The notes below the pieces were generated by a model. It worked only from the letters and a program-made list of their open reading frames with translations. It ran no database searches and had not been told where the DNA came from. The position numbers and the translations under genes are program-made. Shown here one piece after another: positions 44,534 through 52,892 of a stretch of DNA of 64,000 nt. The stretch spans positions 124,001-188,000 of the forward strand of contig CALOBV010000025.1 of assembly GCA_942491535.1 (NCBI GenBank), written 5' to 3'. How positions within the stretch are numbered: position 1 is the stretch's first letter; every line of letters starts with the position of its first letter. The stretch comes from JAUVKT01 sp942491535 (GTDB lineage: Bacteria; Bacteroidota; Bacteroidia; Bacteroidales; VadinHA17).

Positions 44534-47467
44534 TCAGTACCTTGGATCCGGTTTCACCGGTAGTCTGGCCATCTTTTCAACCTCCATTGACGGAAAGCCG
44601 AACTCTTCAACAATTTTGCCAAGCAAGAGGTAGGTGCCGCTTCCCCTGAAGGGATGGGCCTTGAGTGAAGGAGGGAAGTGGACTGTATCGAAGAAACTGC
44701 CTTCTTCGTCGATAAAACAGCCAAAGCTCATCCATTCCTTCCTTATTGTCTTAATGTTTTTTGTTGTTACCAGGTGACCTATCATTCTGACTTTATGACC
44801 GATACAATTTTCCATATCGCTGCCACCTATCTCACCTCTGAACCTGGTTTTAAGTAGTTCAAACCAGCTCATGCTTACCGGGAAGCCCAGTAATTCGATC
44901 TCATCATATGCATCTTCAATCGTGCGCCTATCCAGTTTAGGCAGTTTATACTCCTTTGCTTCCGGATCGAACAGGGTACGGCTGAGCTCTGGCTTATGCT
45001 TGTTTACGAGCAGGTGTGCTTCCCATAATAACTCAGGTTTGTTCTTGCCCGTAAACCGGAAGGCTCCAACCCTTATAAGAAGCAGGAGCTGCTCCAGGCC
45101 GGGTCTGATCCTGGCAATAAAGTCGCTCAGGCCCATGAAGTCGTCCTCCTGCTTTCTTATCTTTTCAATTGATGTGGCAATTGATCTTTCCAGTCCCTCG
45201 ATATGAATAAAGCCAAGGTAAATAGATTTATCACTTATCGAAGTAGTGTAATTACTGTGGTTAACAGATGGTTGCTGTATATCAGCTCCATATCTGCGCG
45301 CCTCGTGTACATAAACCCAGGTGCGATAAAAGCCACCAAAATTATTGATTACCGCAACAATAAATTCAAGCGGGTAGTGGGCTTTCAGGTAAAGGCTCTG
45401 GTAACTTTCAACCGCGTATGATGCAGAATGGGCTTTGGAGAAGGAGTAACCCGCAAAAGATTCAATCTGTCGCCATACTTCTTTAGTAAGACTCTCGGGG
45501 TAGCCTTTCCTATTGCAGTTATCGAAGAATCGGGCTGTGATCTTTCTTATTTCTGTTTTCGATCTGTACTTGCCACTCATGGCGCGTCTGAGTGTATCGG
45601 CATCAGAGAGGTCGAGACCAGCAAAGTGGTGACAGATCTTCAGTACATCTTCCTGGTACACCATTACACCGAATGTTTCACTTAACTGTTCTTTCATTAC
45701 AGGGTGCAGGTACTCAAAGCTGTCGGGATTGTGAAATCGTTGTATATAGGCCTTCATCATGCCAGATCGTGCAACTCCGGGCCTGATGACAGAACTTGCT
45801 GCCACAAGGGTGGGGTAGTCGCTGCATTTCAGCTTCTTAAGCAGTCCGCGCATAGCCGGACTTTCAACATAAAAACATCCCTTTGTCTCGCCGCTGCTCA
45901 GAAATTCTTTAACCTTTTTGTCTGTTGTAAACTTCTGAACCTCATGTACATCGACAGTGATATTCCTGTTTTCTTTTATTATATCGGCGCTTTCCTTAAT
46001 ATGACCAATCCCTCTCTGGCTCAGTATATCAAGTTTCTCATAACCAATTTCTTCGGCCACATACATATCCCACTGGGTGGTTTGAAATCCTTTAGGGGGC
46101 ATATCAAGGGCGGTATAGCATGTTATCGGATCTTCAGAAATAAGAACACCCCCGGCATGAATGCTTCTTAAATTGGGAAAATCAGCTATACGCATGCCTA
46201 TGTCAAAGATCTTCCTGCTGATTGTATTCCTGTTTCCCGGGGCCGACGGATTATTGATTAAGGAATCTATCTCTTCCTTTGGTAGTCCGTGTACCTTACC
46301 CAGCTCACGCACAATTGATTTACCCCTGAAGGTACTCATTGTCCCAAGCAATGCAGTATGCCTGTCTCCATAGCGCTTAAAAATGTAATCCAGTACTTCA
46401 TCTCTTTCTTTCCATGAATAGTCGATATCGAAATCGGGTGGAGTGCTTCTTTTTGGATTTAGAAATCTCTCAAAGTAAAGATTTAGGTTGATAGGGTCAA
46501 CATTAGTGATTTTCAGACAGTAAGCAATAATTGAGTTTGCTCCACTACCTCGTCCGACATGGTAGAAGCCACGCGACATCGAGTACCTTATTATGTCCCA
46601 GGTAATCAGGAAGTAGGATGAAAATCCCAGGCTGTCAATAATATTAAGCTCATGTTCTATTCTCTTACGTGCTTCATTATTATTTTTTCCATACCTGTAA
46701 TCCATGCCATCCCATGCCAGCTTCTGAAGTAGTAATTTGTCGTTGTACCTGCTGGATGAGAATACCTTTTTGTTCTTTAATCCTTTAAGATCCAGGGATA
46801 TATTGCAGTCGTCGAGCAGATCGAAGGTATTCACCACTATTTCCGGATACTGACTGAAGGCCTCAATTATCCTGTCGTGAGAGATGAAATACTCATCGGG
46901 AGTAGCCTGCTGTGACTCTTCAAGGTGACTGAGCAGTATATTATTGTCGATTGATCTGAGGTTGCGGTGCACCTCGTAATCCTCGGCACTCTGGAACGTA
47001 ACAGGTTGAAGAACAACCATTTTATCCCTGTTGAGTTGTGAAAGATTACTAACGAGCTTTCCGGTTTCCGAGGGTTTTATCCCTATATACTCATTTTCTT
47101 TAAGTCGTTTTGGTCTGTTTCCGATATGGTATATTGAATATGCATTTCTGAATTCCGGGGCTGGAAAGGGCAGGGGCTCACCACTTATATTGTGTTTTGA
47201 AAGAAACTCATTCAGTTCACGCAGTCCTTCACTGTTCCTGGCCAGTCCAATATAGAACAGTTTGTTTTTTTCTCTGAATTCTATGCCCACCACAGGTTTT
47301 ATTCCTGCTTTAATGCAGTCGCTGACAAAATAAGGCACCCCGGTCGAATTATTTATATCCGTAAGTGCAATAATCTCCGCTTTTGCCCCTTTTGCTGCTG
47401 CTACCAGGCCTTCTATGGTATATGTTCCATATCTCAGGCTGTAATATGAATGACAGTTTATGTACAT
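44534..47467 (-). CDS. dnaE: DnaE-type DNA polymerase III alpha subunit, short error-prone form
   Basis: A C-family polymerase of 977 residues, about 200 shorter than a replicative DnaE. It starts with the PHP domain MYINCHSYYSLRYGTYTIEG, but the metal-site motif LTDH reads LTDIN (residues 35-39), so PHP proofreading is probably lost. GRGSGANS is at 306-313, and the catalytic aspartates D347 and D349 lie in PPDFDIDY; the third is in KLDILSQRGI. The fingers, HhH and an OB-fold at the C-terminus follow, with no tau-binding tail evident. Together with dinB and the divergent S24 regulator it forms a mutasome-like cassette for translesion synthesis under SOS-type control; this role is inference from context. 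Confidence 0.9.
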   Translation of the reverse strand: MYINCHSYYSLRYGTYTIEGLVAAAKGAKAEIIALTDINNSTGVPYFVSDCIKAGIKPVVGIEFREKNKLFYIGLARNSEGLRELNEFLSKHNISGEPLPFPAPEFRNAYSIYHIGNRPKRLKENEYIGIKPSETGKLVSNLSQLNRDKMVVLQPVTFQSAEDYEVHRNLRSIDNNILLSHLEESQQATPDEYFISHDRIIEAFSQYPEIVVNTFDLLDDCNISLDLKGLKNKKVFSSSRYNDKLLLQKLAWDGMDYRYGKNNNEARKRIEHELNIIDSLGFSSYFLITWDIIRYSMSRGFYHVGRGSGANSIIAYCLKITNVDPINLNLYFERFLNPKRSTPPDFDIDYSWKERDEVLDYIFKRYGDRHTALLGTMSTFRGKSIVRELGKVHGLPKEEIDSLINNPSAPGNRNTISRKIFDIGMRIADFPNLRSIHAGGVLISEDPITCYTALDMPPKGFQTTQWDMYVAEEIGYEKLDILSQRGIGHIKESADIIKENRNITVDVHEVQKFTTDKKVKEFLSSGETKGCFYVESPAMRGLLKKLKCSDYPTLVAASSVIRPGVARSGMMKAYIQRFHNPDSFEYLHPVMKEQLSETFGVMVYQEDVLKICHHFAGLDLSDADTLRRAMSGKYRSKTEIRKITARFFDNCNRKGYPESLTKEVWRQIESFAGYSFSKAHSASYAVESYQSLYLKAHYPLEFIVAVINNFGGFYRTWVYVHEARRYGADIQQPSVNHSNYTTSISDKSIYLGFIHIEGLERSIATSIEKIRKQEDDFMGLSDFIARIRPGLEQLLLLIRVGAFRFTGKNKPELLWEAHLLVNKHKPELSRTLFDPEAKEYKLPKLDRRTIEDAYDEIELLGFPVSMSWFELLKTRFRGEIGGSDMENCIGHKVRMIGHLVTTKNIKTIRKEWMSFGCFIDEEGSFFDTVHFPPSLKAHPFRGSGTYLLLGKIVEEFGFPSMEVEKMARLPVKPDPRY

Positions 47468-47850
47468 ATGTTCGCTTCGCTCACGTTATTTGTTGCTGCG
47501 CAACGTTAATTGCTCGCTTTGCTCGCGTTATTTGTTGCTGCGCAACGTTAATTGCTCGCTTTGCTCGCGTTATTTGTTGCTGCGCAACGTTATTGGTTAC
47601 TGGTTAATAGTCTTTACTCTTCGCCCTTCGCTCTTTGCCCTTCGCCCTTTGCTCGCGTTATTTGTTGCTGCGCAACGTTAATCTGGCTTCTGCGTTATTT
47701 GTTCTGCATTATCTTTGCTCGCGTTATTTGTTGCTGCGTTACGTTATTGTCGTTACTTCTGTTCGCTCTTTCCCTTCGCCCTGCTCGCGTTATTTGCCCT
47801 TCGCCCTTTGCTCGCGTTATTTGTTGCTACGTGCAACGTTATTGAATTAT
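47468..47850. repeat. 42-bp hairpin repeat array upstream of dnaE
   Basis: A unit containing GCTCGCGTTATTTG followed by the hairpin GTTGC-TGC-GCAAC and GTTA. The first three copies start their GTTATTTG at 47485, 47527 and 47569, exactly 42 bp apart; further copies at 47657, 47723, 47789 (truncated) and 47816 are separated by heptamer-like CCCTTCGC tracts. The array begins immediately upstream of the dnaE ATG. Frames reading through it (repeating RYLLLR) are artefacts of the repeat. Confidence 0.9.
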
Positions 47851-47915
47851 TTCGCTCATTACATGCGATAGCGAATTACTTGTTGCGCTGGTTACTGGTT
47901 AATAGTCTTTACTCT
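47595..47915 (+). repeat. 26-bp direct repeat pair in the dnaE-dinB gap
   Basis: GGTTACTGGTTAATAGTC and eight further bases are identical at 47595-47620 and 47890-47915. The pair brackets the distal part of the hairpin array, consistent with a duplication or insertion of about 295 bp. Confidence 0.85.
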
Positions 47916-47924
47916 CTTGCCCTT

Positions 47925-48005
47925 TGCCCTTAGCCCTTAGCCCCATGCCCCATGCCCCATGCCCCATGCTCTTAGCCCTTAGCCCTTAGCCCCATGCCCC
48001 ATGCT
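47925..48005 (-). repeat. G-rich heptamer tract at the dinB 3' end
   Basis: Plus-strand units CCCCATG (four in a row at about 47941-47968) and CCCTTAG. On the minus, coding strand this reads GGGGCATGGGGCATGGGGC, four G4 runs with 3-nt loops, a strong quadruplex pattern. The dinB stop codon and last eleven or so codons are inside the tract. Confidence 0.9.
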
Positions 48006-49231
48006 CTTGTCATTCGTTCTTCCATTTCATTTTGTTCTTCTTTGCTGTTTTCGAGCTTTTTAAGCTCTTTTTCTATTTTTTCCTCACCGGTCATTACCCC
48101 GCAGGCTCTTTTTACCGTATTCCCTCCGAAACGCCTCCTGAGCCTGTCCATCGACATATACAGGCTTACCATCTCGGGAGTGTCTTCGAACATGTTGAGT
48201 TGTTGTACTCCACGCACAAGGTGACTGAACCTTACCCCGATAAGTCTTATCAGCATACGTCTTTTATGTAATTTTTTAAAAAGTTCTTTTGCTGTATCTA
48301 TCAGTATATGGTCGAATGATGTGTATTCTATCCTTTTCTGAAGGGTATGTGTATCGAAATTTGAATAGCGGATTTTTACGCTAACACATGATGTCAGTTT
48401 TTCCTGTTTGCGCATTTGCCAGGCAATCTTCTCTACCATTGATGCAAGTATCTGGTTGAGTCTTACAAGGTCGATTGTGTCGTTCTCGAAAGTACTTTCT
48501 GTACTGATTGATTTCTGTTCAGAATAATTAACAACGGGTGAGTGGTCGATCCCATTTGAGCGTCTCCATATTTCCATCCCGTTTTTACCCATCAGCCCGG
48601 TGATCATATCAGGTGGTATCTGTCTCAGGGTGTATATTGTGGATATGCCCATGGCTCTCAGTACATGGTATGTTTTCTGTCCTACCATGGGTATCTTTCT
48701 GATTGACAGCGGATCAAGAAAGGGCATTACATATTTGTCTGCTACTTCTTTCTCGCCGTTAGGCTTGGCCTCACCCGTGGCAATTTTTGAGACAGTTTTA
48801 TTAACCGACAGTCCCAGTGATATGGGCAAACCGCTTTCTTTTATTATCCTTGTTCTCAATTCATGAGCCCATTTATAGCTGCCGAAAAACCTGTCCATAC
48901 CGGTAAGATCAATATAGTGCTCATCAATCGATGCCTTTTCATATACCGGGGCACTTTCTGCTATAATATCTGTTACAATGGCTGAATACCTGGAGTATGA
49001 TTCCATATCGCCTCGAATAAAAATTGCATCCGGGCACATATTACGGGCCATCTTCATAGGCATTGCCGAACTTACACCGTACTGCCTTGCTTCGTAACTG
49101 CATCCTGCCACAACACCCCTGTCTGATAAGCCACCGATTATAACCGGTACATTATCCAGCTTACTGTTCTTCAGTCTTTCTACCGACACGAAGAAAGTAT
49201 CAAGGTCCATATGTAAAACTGTTCTATTCAT
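47972..49231 (-). CDS. dinB: DNA polymerase IV (Y-family translesion polymerase)
   Basis: A 419-residue DinB. The catalytic carboxylates are D9 in HMDLDTFF and D103/E104 in ASIDEHYID; a steric-gate Phe follows in DTFF and SYEARQYGV is kept. A clamp-binding motif QLNMF is at 344-348. The last residues (TRAWGMGLRAKG) are read from the heptamer tract, so the natural end was probably earlier. I start at ATG 49231; the longer reading from TTG at 49249 encodes MPLALK from repeat sequence. dnaE lies downstream on the same strand, about 500 bp away, across the hairpin array. Confidence 0.92.
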   Translation of the reverse strand: MNRTVLHMDLDTFFVSVERLKNSKLDNVPVIIGGLSDRGVVAGCSYEARQYGVSSAMPMKMARNMCPDAIFIRGDMESYSRYSAIVTDIIAESAPVYEKASIDEHYIDLTGMDRFFGSYKWAHELRTRIIKESGLPISLGLSVNKTVSKIATGEAKPNGEKEVADKYVMPFLDPLSIRKIPMVGQKTYHVLRAMGISTIYTLRQIPPDMITGLMGKNGMEIWRRSNGIDHSPVVNYSEQKSISTESTFENDTIDLVRLNQILASMVEKIAWQMRKQEKLTSCVSVKIRYSNFDTHTLQKRIEYTSFDHILIDTAKELFKKLHKRRMLIRLIGVRFSHLVRGVQQLNMFEDTPEMVSLYMSMDRLRRRFGGNTVKRACGVMTGEEKIEKELKKLENSKEEQNEMEERMTRAWGMGLRAKG

Positions 49232-49235
49232 TTTA

Positions 49236-49440
49236 AGAGCTAAGGGCAAAGGGCGAAGAGCTAAGGGCTAAGGGCTAAGGGCTAAGGGCAGAGAGCTAAG
49301 AGCTAAGAGAATTACTTTTTATAACCTTAAACCCTTTAAACCACTTCAACCACTCAAACCACTTCAACCACTCAAACCACTTCAACCACTCAAACCACTT
49401 CAACCACTCAAACCACTTCAACCTTTTCAACCCAGTTTCA
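49236..49440. repeat. Composite heptamer/core/nonamer repeat, copy B
   Basis: Heptamers CTAAGGG at 49236-49307 (four G3 runs with CTAA loops at 49265-49288 on the plus strand), a 41-bp core at 49304-49344 identical to the reverse complement of 56981-57021, then alternating 9-bp units CACTTCAAC and CACTCAAAC (about eight), and the 34-bp tail at 49407-49440 shared with copy A. It separates dinB from the regulator promoter. Confidence 0.9.
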
Positions 49441-49460
49441 GCCTTCCCAACCCCATTTTA

Positions 49461-49492
49461 TTTGCTTATTTCATTATTAAACTCTATATTTG
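49461..49492 (+). promoter_or_regulatory. Promoter of the LexA-like regulator (TTTG-N20-TATATTTG)
   Basis: -33 TTTG at 49461-49464 and -7 TATATTTG at 49485-49492, exactly 20 bp apart, the Bacteroidota consensus. The start of transcription should be near 49498 and the leader about 40 nt. Confidence 0.8.
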
Positions 49493-49530
49493 ATTAGAAA
49501 TTAATCAAAATTGTGATTATAATATAATCA
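49491..49530. promoter_or_regulatory. Twin TGATTA-N5-TAATCA operators
   Basis: Two perfect palindromes of the same type: 49491-49507 (spacer GAAAT) and 49514-49530 (spacer TAATA), centres 23 bp apart. The first overlaps the -7 box and transcription start; the second lies just downstream. They are the likely binding sites of the S24 regulator itself and could also act on dinB-dnaE, which start on the other side. Confidence 0.75.
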
Positions 49531-49535
49531 ATATT

Positions 49536-50357
49536 ATGTTTTTTGCAAAGAATATTAAATTTTTACGAAATCGCAGAGGGCGCACTCAGGATGAGTTGGC
49601 CTCTGCACTCGGGTTGAAGCGCTCAACCTTAAGCGGTTATGAGAATAATGTTGCAGAACCGGGCATAGAAGTTCTTATTGCATTTTCAAAATATTTTGAG
49701 ATTGCGGTTGATACCATGCTTAAAATGGATCTGTCAAAACTTAGAGAGAGTCAGCTGGGTGAGCTTGAAAGAGGTTTTGATGCTTACCTGAAGGGGAGTT
49801 CTTTGAGGGTACTGGCGACGACTGTAGATAATGATAACAATGAGAATATAGAGCTTGTTCCCGAAAAGGCCAAGGCAGGCTATATGACCGGTTATGCCGA
49901 TCCGGAGTTTATTGGAGACCTGCCTGTATTTAACCTGCCCTTTCTTTCTCCTGACCGTAAATACAGAACATTTCAGCTAAAGGGCGATTCAATGCTCCCT
50001 ATCCCGGATGGATCGTGGGTTACGGGTGAATATGTGCAGGACTGGTATGATATAGTTAGTGGTAAGGCCTATATAGTGTTTACCATGGATGATGGCATTA
50101 TGTTCAAGATACTTGAGAACAGGATAAAGAAGGATGGAAAGCTGGTTCTTTATTCGCTAAATCCAATTTATGAGCCATATAGTGTAAAGATTGGTGAGGT
50201 AAAGGAGATATGGAGATTTGTAAACTTTATAAGTAAGGAACTGCCTGATCCTGTAATACCCGAGAAGGAACTTATAAATACTGTTGTAAATATGAAGCAC
50301 GACCTGGACAGGTTAAAGCTGCAGATGACTGAGGAGGAGGCAGAAGATTTGGGTTAA
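49536..50357 (+). CDS. LexA-like XRE-S24 self-cleaving repressor
   Basis: A 273-residue protein with an N-terminal Cro/C1 helix-turn-helix (about 5-60) and a C-terminal S24 peptidase domain. The catalytic pair is Ser152 in KGDSMLP and Lys191 in GIMFKIL, and a candidate cleavage bond is Ala114-Gly115 in EKAKAGYM, the LexA type of site. A C-terminal tail (about 240-273) is predicted coiled coil. It controls its own promoter by inference, and sits divergently from dinB, as SOS-type regulators do. RecA-dependent cleavage would release polymerase expression after DNA damage. Confidence 0.88.
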   Translation: MFFAKNIKFLRNRRGRTQDELASALGLKRSTLSGYENNVAEPGIEVLIAFSKYFEIAVDTMLKMDLSKLRESQLGELERGFDAYLKGSSLRVLATTVDNDNNENIELVPEKAKAGYMTGYADPEFIGDLPVFNLPFLSPDRKYRTFQLKGDSMLPIPDGSWVTGEYVQDWYDIVSGKAYIVFTMDDGIMFKILENRIKKDGKLVLYSLNPIYEPYSVKIGEVKEIWRFVNFISKELPDPVIPEKELINTVVNMKHDLDRLKLQMTEEEAEDLG

Positions 50358-50394
50358 GGTGAACAAAGGAATAATATATATGGTATTGATTTAA

Positions 50395-50402
50395 TATATT
50401 TG
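50395..50402 (+). promoter_or_regulatory. Candidate -7 box (TATATTTG) for the P-loop protein gene
   Basis: Fits TAnnTTTG and lies 18 bp before the ATG at 50420. No -33 TTTG at the right spacing. Confidence 0.4.
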
Positions 50403-50419
50403 TCCTTTCTTTTTTGATA

Positions 50420-50947
50420 ATGAATAAGCTTGGAAACCTTCTAATAGTAGCCGGAACAGGTAGAAACAGCGGGAAGACGACCCTGGCCTGTAATATTATT
50501 AAGCAGTTCAGTGATATAAAACCGATTGCACTAAAGATCAGTCCTCATTTTCACGAACCCTCATCTGGATTGGAACTGCTAAAATCCGATGCTGATTTTA
50601 ATATTTACAAGGAGAGATCAGAGACAGGCGACAAGGATTCATCAAAAATGTTAATATCAGGGGCATCTGCAGCCTACTATATACAGGTATACGATAATAA
50701 TGCAGGAAGATCTTTCAGGTGGCTGGTTGATTATCTTCATACCGGTAATCCTATAGTGTGCGAGTCGCCGGCCTTAAGACGTTTCGTTGAACCGGGCGTA
50801 TTTATAATTGCAGACAGCGATCATATAGTTAGTAAGAAAGATCTGAGTGATATACATGGCCTGGCAGACTTTATATTTAAAATGGGTAGTAGTTACGATC
50901 AACTGCATTTAAGTTATGACAAATGTTCCTGGATCTTTAATAAGTAA
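50420..50947 (+). CDS. P-loop NTPase, MobB-like
   Basis: 175 residues from the ATG at 50420 (a TTG six bases earlier is less likely). A Walker A motif AGTGRNSGKTT near residue 13 and a strand pattern ending in ESPALRRFVEPGVFIIADS suggest a small SIMIBI-class GTPase/ATPase of the MobB or dethiobiotin-synthase type. The metal-switch and C-terminal motifs of true MobB are not obvious. No molybdenum genes are nearby. Its role is unknown. Confidence 0.6.
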   Translation: MNKLGNLLIVAGTGRNSGKTTLACNIIKQFSDIKPIALKISPHFHEPSSGLELLKSDADFNIYKERSETGDKDSSKMLISGASAAYYIQVYDNNAGRSFRWLVDYLHTGNPIVCESPALRRFVEPGVFIIADSDHIVSKKDLSDIHGLADFIFKMGSSYDQLHLSYDKCSWIFNK

Positions 50948-51041
50948 CTACTTTTAGATATAGCTAAGCCTCATCCTTAGCCCTGATCCTGTCTTTTTCA
51001 ACCTTTTTCAATCTTTTCAGCTTTTTCAGCCTAAAAAGAAG

Positions 51042-51049
51042 TACATTTG
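51042..51049 (+). promoter_or_regulatory. Candidate -7 box (TACATTTG) for typA
   Basis: Fits TAnnTTTG, 19 bp before the typA ATG. The bases just upstream (50990-51030) are a short TTTTTCAACC/TTTTTCAGCC tract related to the repeat tails elsewhere in the window. Confidence 0.5.
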
Positions 51050-51068
51050 TCGGCTCAAAATCAAGGAT

Positions 51069-52835
51069 ATGCAATCGATTAGAAATATAGCGATAATTGC
51101 CCATGTTGATCATGGGAAAACGACTCTTGTAGACCGGATCATTTCTGAATGTAATATGCTCGACGACAGAGATGACAGGGTAGACCTGATCCTCGATAGT
51201 AACGACCTGGAAAAAGAGAGGGGAATAACTATACTTTCGAAGAATGTAGCTGCAAAATACAAGGGTGTAAAGATTAATATTATTGATACCCCCGGTCACG
51301 CCGATTTCGGCGGTGAGGTAGAAAGAGTATTGAAGATGGCAGACGGCGTTTTGCTCCTGGTGGATGCATTTGAAGGACCTATGCCTCAAACACGCTTTGT
51401 TTTAAGCAAGGCTGTTCAGCTGGGCTTAAAACCCATAGTGGTTATTAATAAGGTGGATAAGCCTAATTGTAAGCCGGACGATGTGTTGCAGGATATTTTT
51501 GACCTGATGTATAACCTCGATGCAAGTGAAGATCAGCTTGGGTTTGAGACTGTGTACGGATCTTCAAAAGAAGGTTGGATGAGCCTCGACTGGCGTAAAC
51601 CCGAGAAGGATATAAGAATGCTTCTGGATGCTATACTAAGAGAAATACCGGAGGCTCCTGTTTTTGAAGGTACGCCTCAGATGCAGATTGCATCACTTGA
51701 TTATTCCAGCTTTGTAGGAAGAATTGCTATTGGCCGGATCTTCAGGGGAGAGCTCGAGGTAGGTAAGGAATATACCCTTTGTAAGAGAAACGATGTTCGC
51801 AAGAAAGTAAAAATAAAGGAGTTATATCAGTTTGTAGGACTGGGAAAAGAAAAGGTAAGTAAACTTGGGAGTGGTGATATCGGGGCTATAGTAGGACTCG
51901 ATGATTTTGAGATAGGAGATACCCTTGCCTCACTTGAGAACCCTGAGCCCCTGCCACGAATTTCTGTTGATGAGCCAACAATGAGCATGTTATTTACCAT
52001 AAATAACTCTCCGTTTTTTGGCAAGGAAGGAAAGTTTGTTACCTCAAGGCATCTTCGGGACAGGTTATTTAAGGAGACTGAAAAAAACCTGGCTCTTAAG
52101 GTTGAGGAGACCGGCAGTGAGGATAAATTCAATGTCTTTGGAAGGGGACTGCTCCATCTTTCTATCCTGATCGAAACAATGAGGCGTGAAGGTTATGAAT
52201 TTCAGGTTGGAAAACCAGAGGTTATTTTTAAAGATGTAAACGGTATCAGGAACGAACCATTTGAAACCCTCGTTATTGAAGTCCCTGAAGAAGAATCAGG
52301 TAGCGCCATTGAGCAGGTTACCAAGGTTAAAGGAGATCTGCTTGTTATGGAACCCAGGGGTGATTTGCTTCATCTCGAATTCGATATCCCTGCCAGGGGA
52401 CTTATAGGATTAAGAAATAATATTCTTACCGCAACCTCAGGAGAGGCTACCATGAATCATCGGTTCAGAGGATATGCTCCATATAAGGGCGAGCTGGGAA
52501 CAATCAGAAACGGTTCGCTCGTTTCATTGGAGGCAGGACAGGTTACCGCCTTTGCTCTCGACAGATTGCAGGACAGGGGTAGGTTTTTTATTGATCCCGG
52601 AATCCAGGTCTATAAGGGACAGGTTATTGGTGAGTATACCAGGCCAGGCGATCTTGAAATAAATGCTGTAAAAGGCAAAAAGCTAACCAATATGAGAGCT
52701 TCCGGCTCTGACGAAAATGTTAAGATTGCTCCCCGTATAAAGTTCTCTCTGGAGGAAGCCCTTGAACATATAAAGAGTGATGAATACCTGGAAATTACTC
52801 CAAAGGACTATAGAATGAGAAAAATTAAGATTTAG
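51069..52835 (+). CDS. typA: Ribosome-associated GTPase TypA/BipA
   Basis: A translational GTPase of 588 residues that binds the ribosome under stress or cold. G1 AHVDHGKTTLVD, G2 RGITI, G3 DTPGHADFGGEVERV and G4 NKVDK are present, followed by domain II, an EF-G-like domain (FGRGLLHLSILIETMRREGYE, in two pieces) and the TypA-specific C-terminal domain with GLIGLRNNILTATSGEA. Full length. No partner gene in the same unit. Confidence 0.95.
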   Translation: MQSIRNIAIIAHVDHGKTTLVDRIISECNMLDDRDDRVDLILDSNDLEKERGITILSKNVAAKYKGVKINIIDTPGHADFGGEVERVLKMADGVLLLVDAFEGPMPQTRFVLSKAVQLGLKPIVVINKVDKPNCKPDDVLQDIFDLMYNLDASEDQLGFETVYGSSKEGWMSLDWRKPEKDIRMLLDAILREIPEAPVFEGTPQMQIASLDYSSFVGRIAIGRIFRGELEVGKEYTLCKRNDVRKKVKIKELYQFVGLGKEKVSKLGSGDIGAIVGLDDFEIGDTLASLENPEPLPRISVDEPTMSMLFTINNSPFFGKEGKFVTSRHLRDRLFKETEKNLALKVEETGSEDKFNVFGRGLLHLSILIETMRREGYEFQVGKPEVIFKDVNGIRNEPFETLVIEVPEEESGSAIEQVTKVKGDLLVMEPRGDLLHLEFDIPARGLIGLRNNILTATSGEATMNHRFRGYAPYKGELGTIRNGSLVSLEAGQVTAFALDRLQDRGRFFIDPGIQVYKGQVIGEYTRPGDLEINAVKGKKLTNMRASGSDENVKIAPRIKFSLEEALEHIKSDEYLEITPKDYRMRKIKI

Positions 52836-52892
52836 CCTAATTTACTTTATTAGTCGAATTACTATATATTTTCACCTCAAACAGGGAATAGG

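Noticed and set aside
44534..47467. The main replicative DNA polymerase
   Set aside because: It is about 200 residues shorter than replicative DnaE, has a degenerate PHP site, and sits with dinB and an S24 regulator.
47468..47850. CRISPR array
   Set aside because: The units are spaced by 42 bp with no unique spacers; the intervening DNA is itself repetitive, and there are no cas genes.
47460..47933. Overlapping open frames coding for repeated RYLLLR peptides on the plus strand
   Set aside because: They are translations of the 42-bp hairpin array and heptamer tracts. No start site, no promoter, and several frames are open at once because the repeat lacks stops.
49232..49249. TTG start giving DinB an extra MPLALK
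   Set aside because: Those six codons are heptamer repeat sequence; MNRTVLHMDLD from the ATG at 49231 is the normal DinB start.
49265..49288. G-rich heptamers on the plus strand as a 3' element of a gene
   Set aside because: No plus-strand gene ends there; this tract is upstream of dinB, so it does not fit the stop-codon pattern and is treated as part of composite repeat B.
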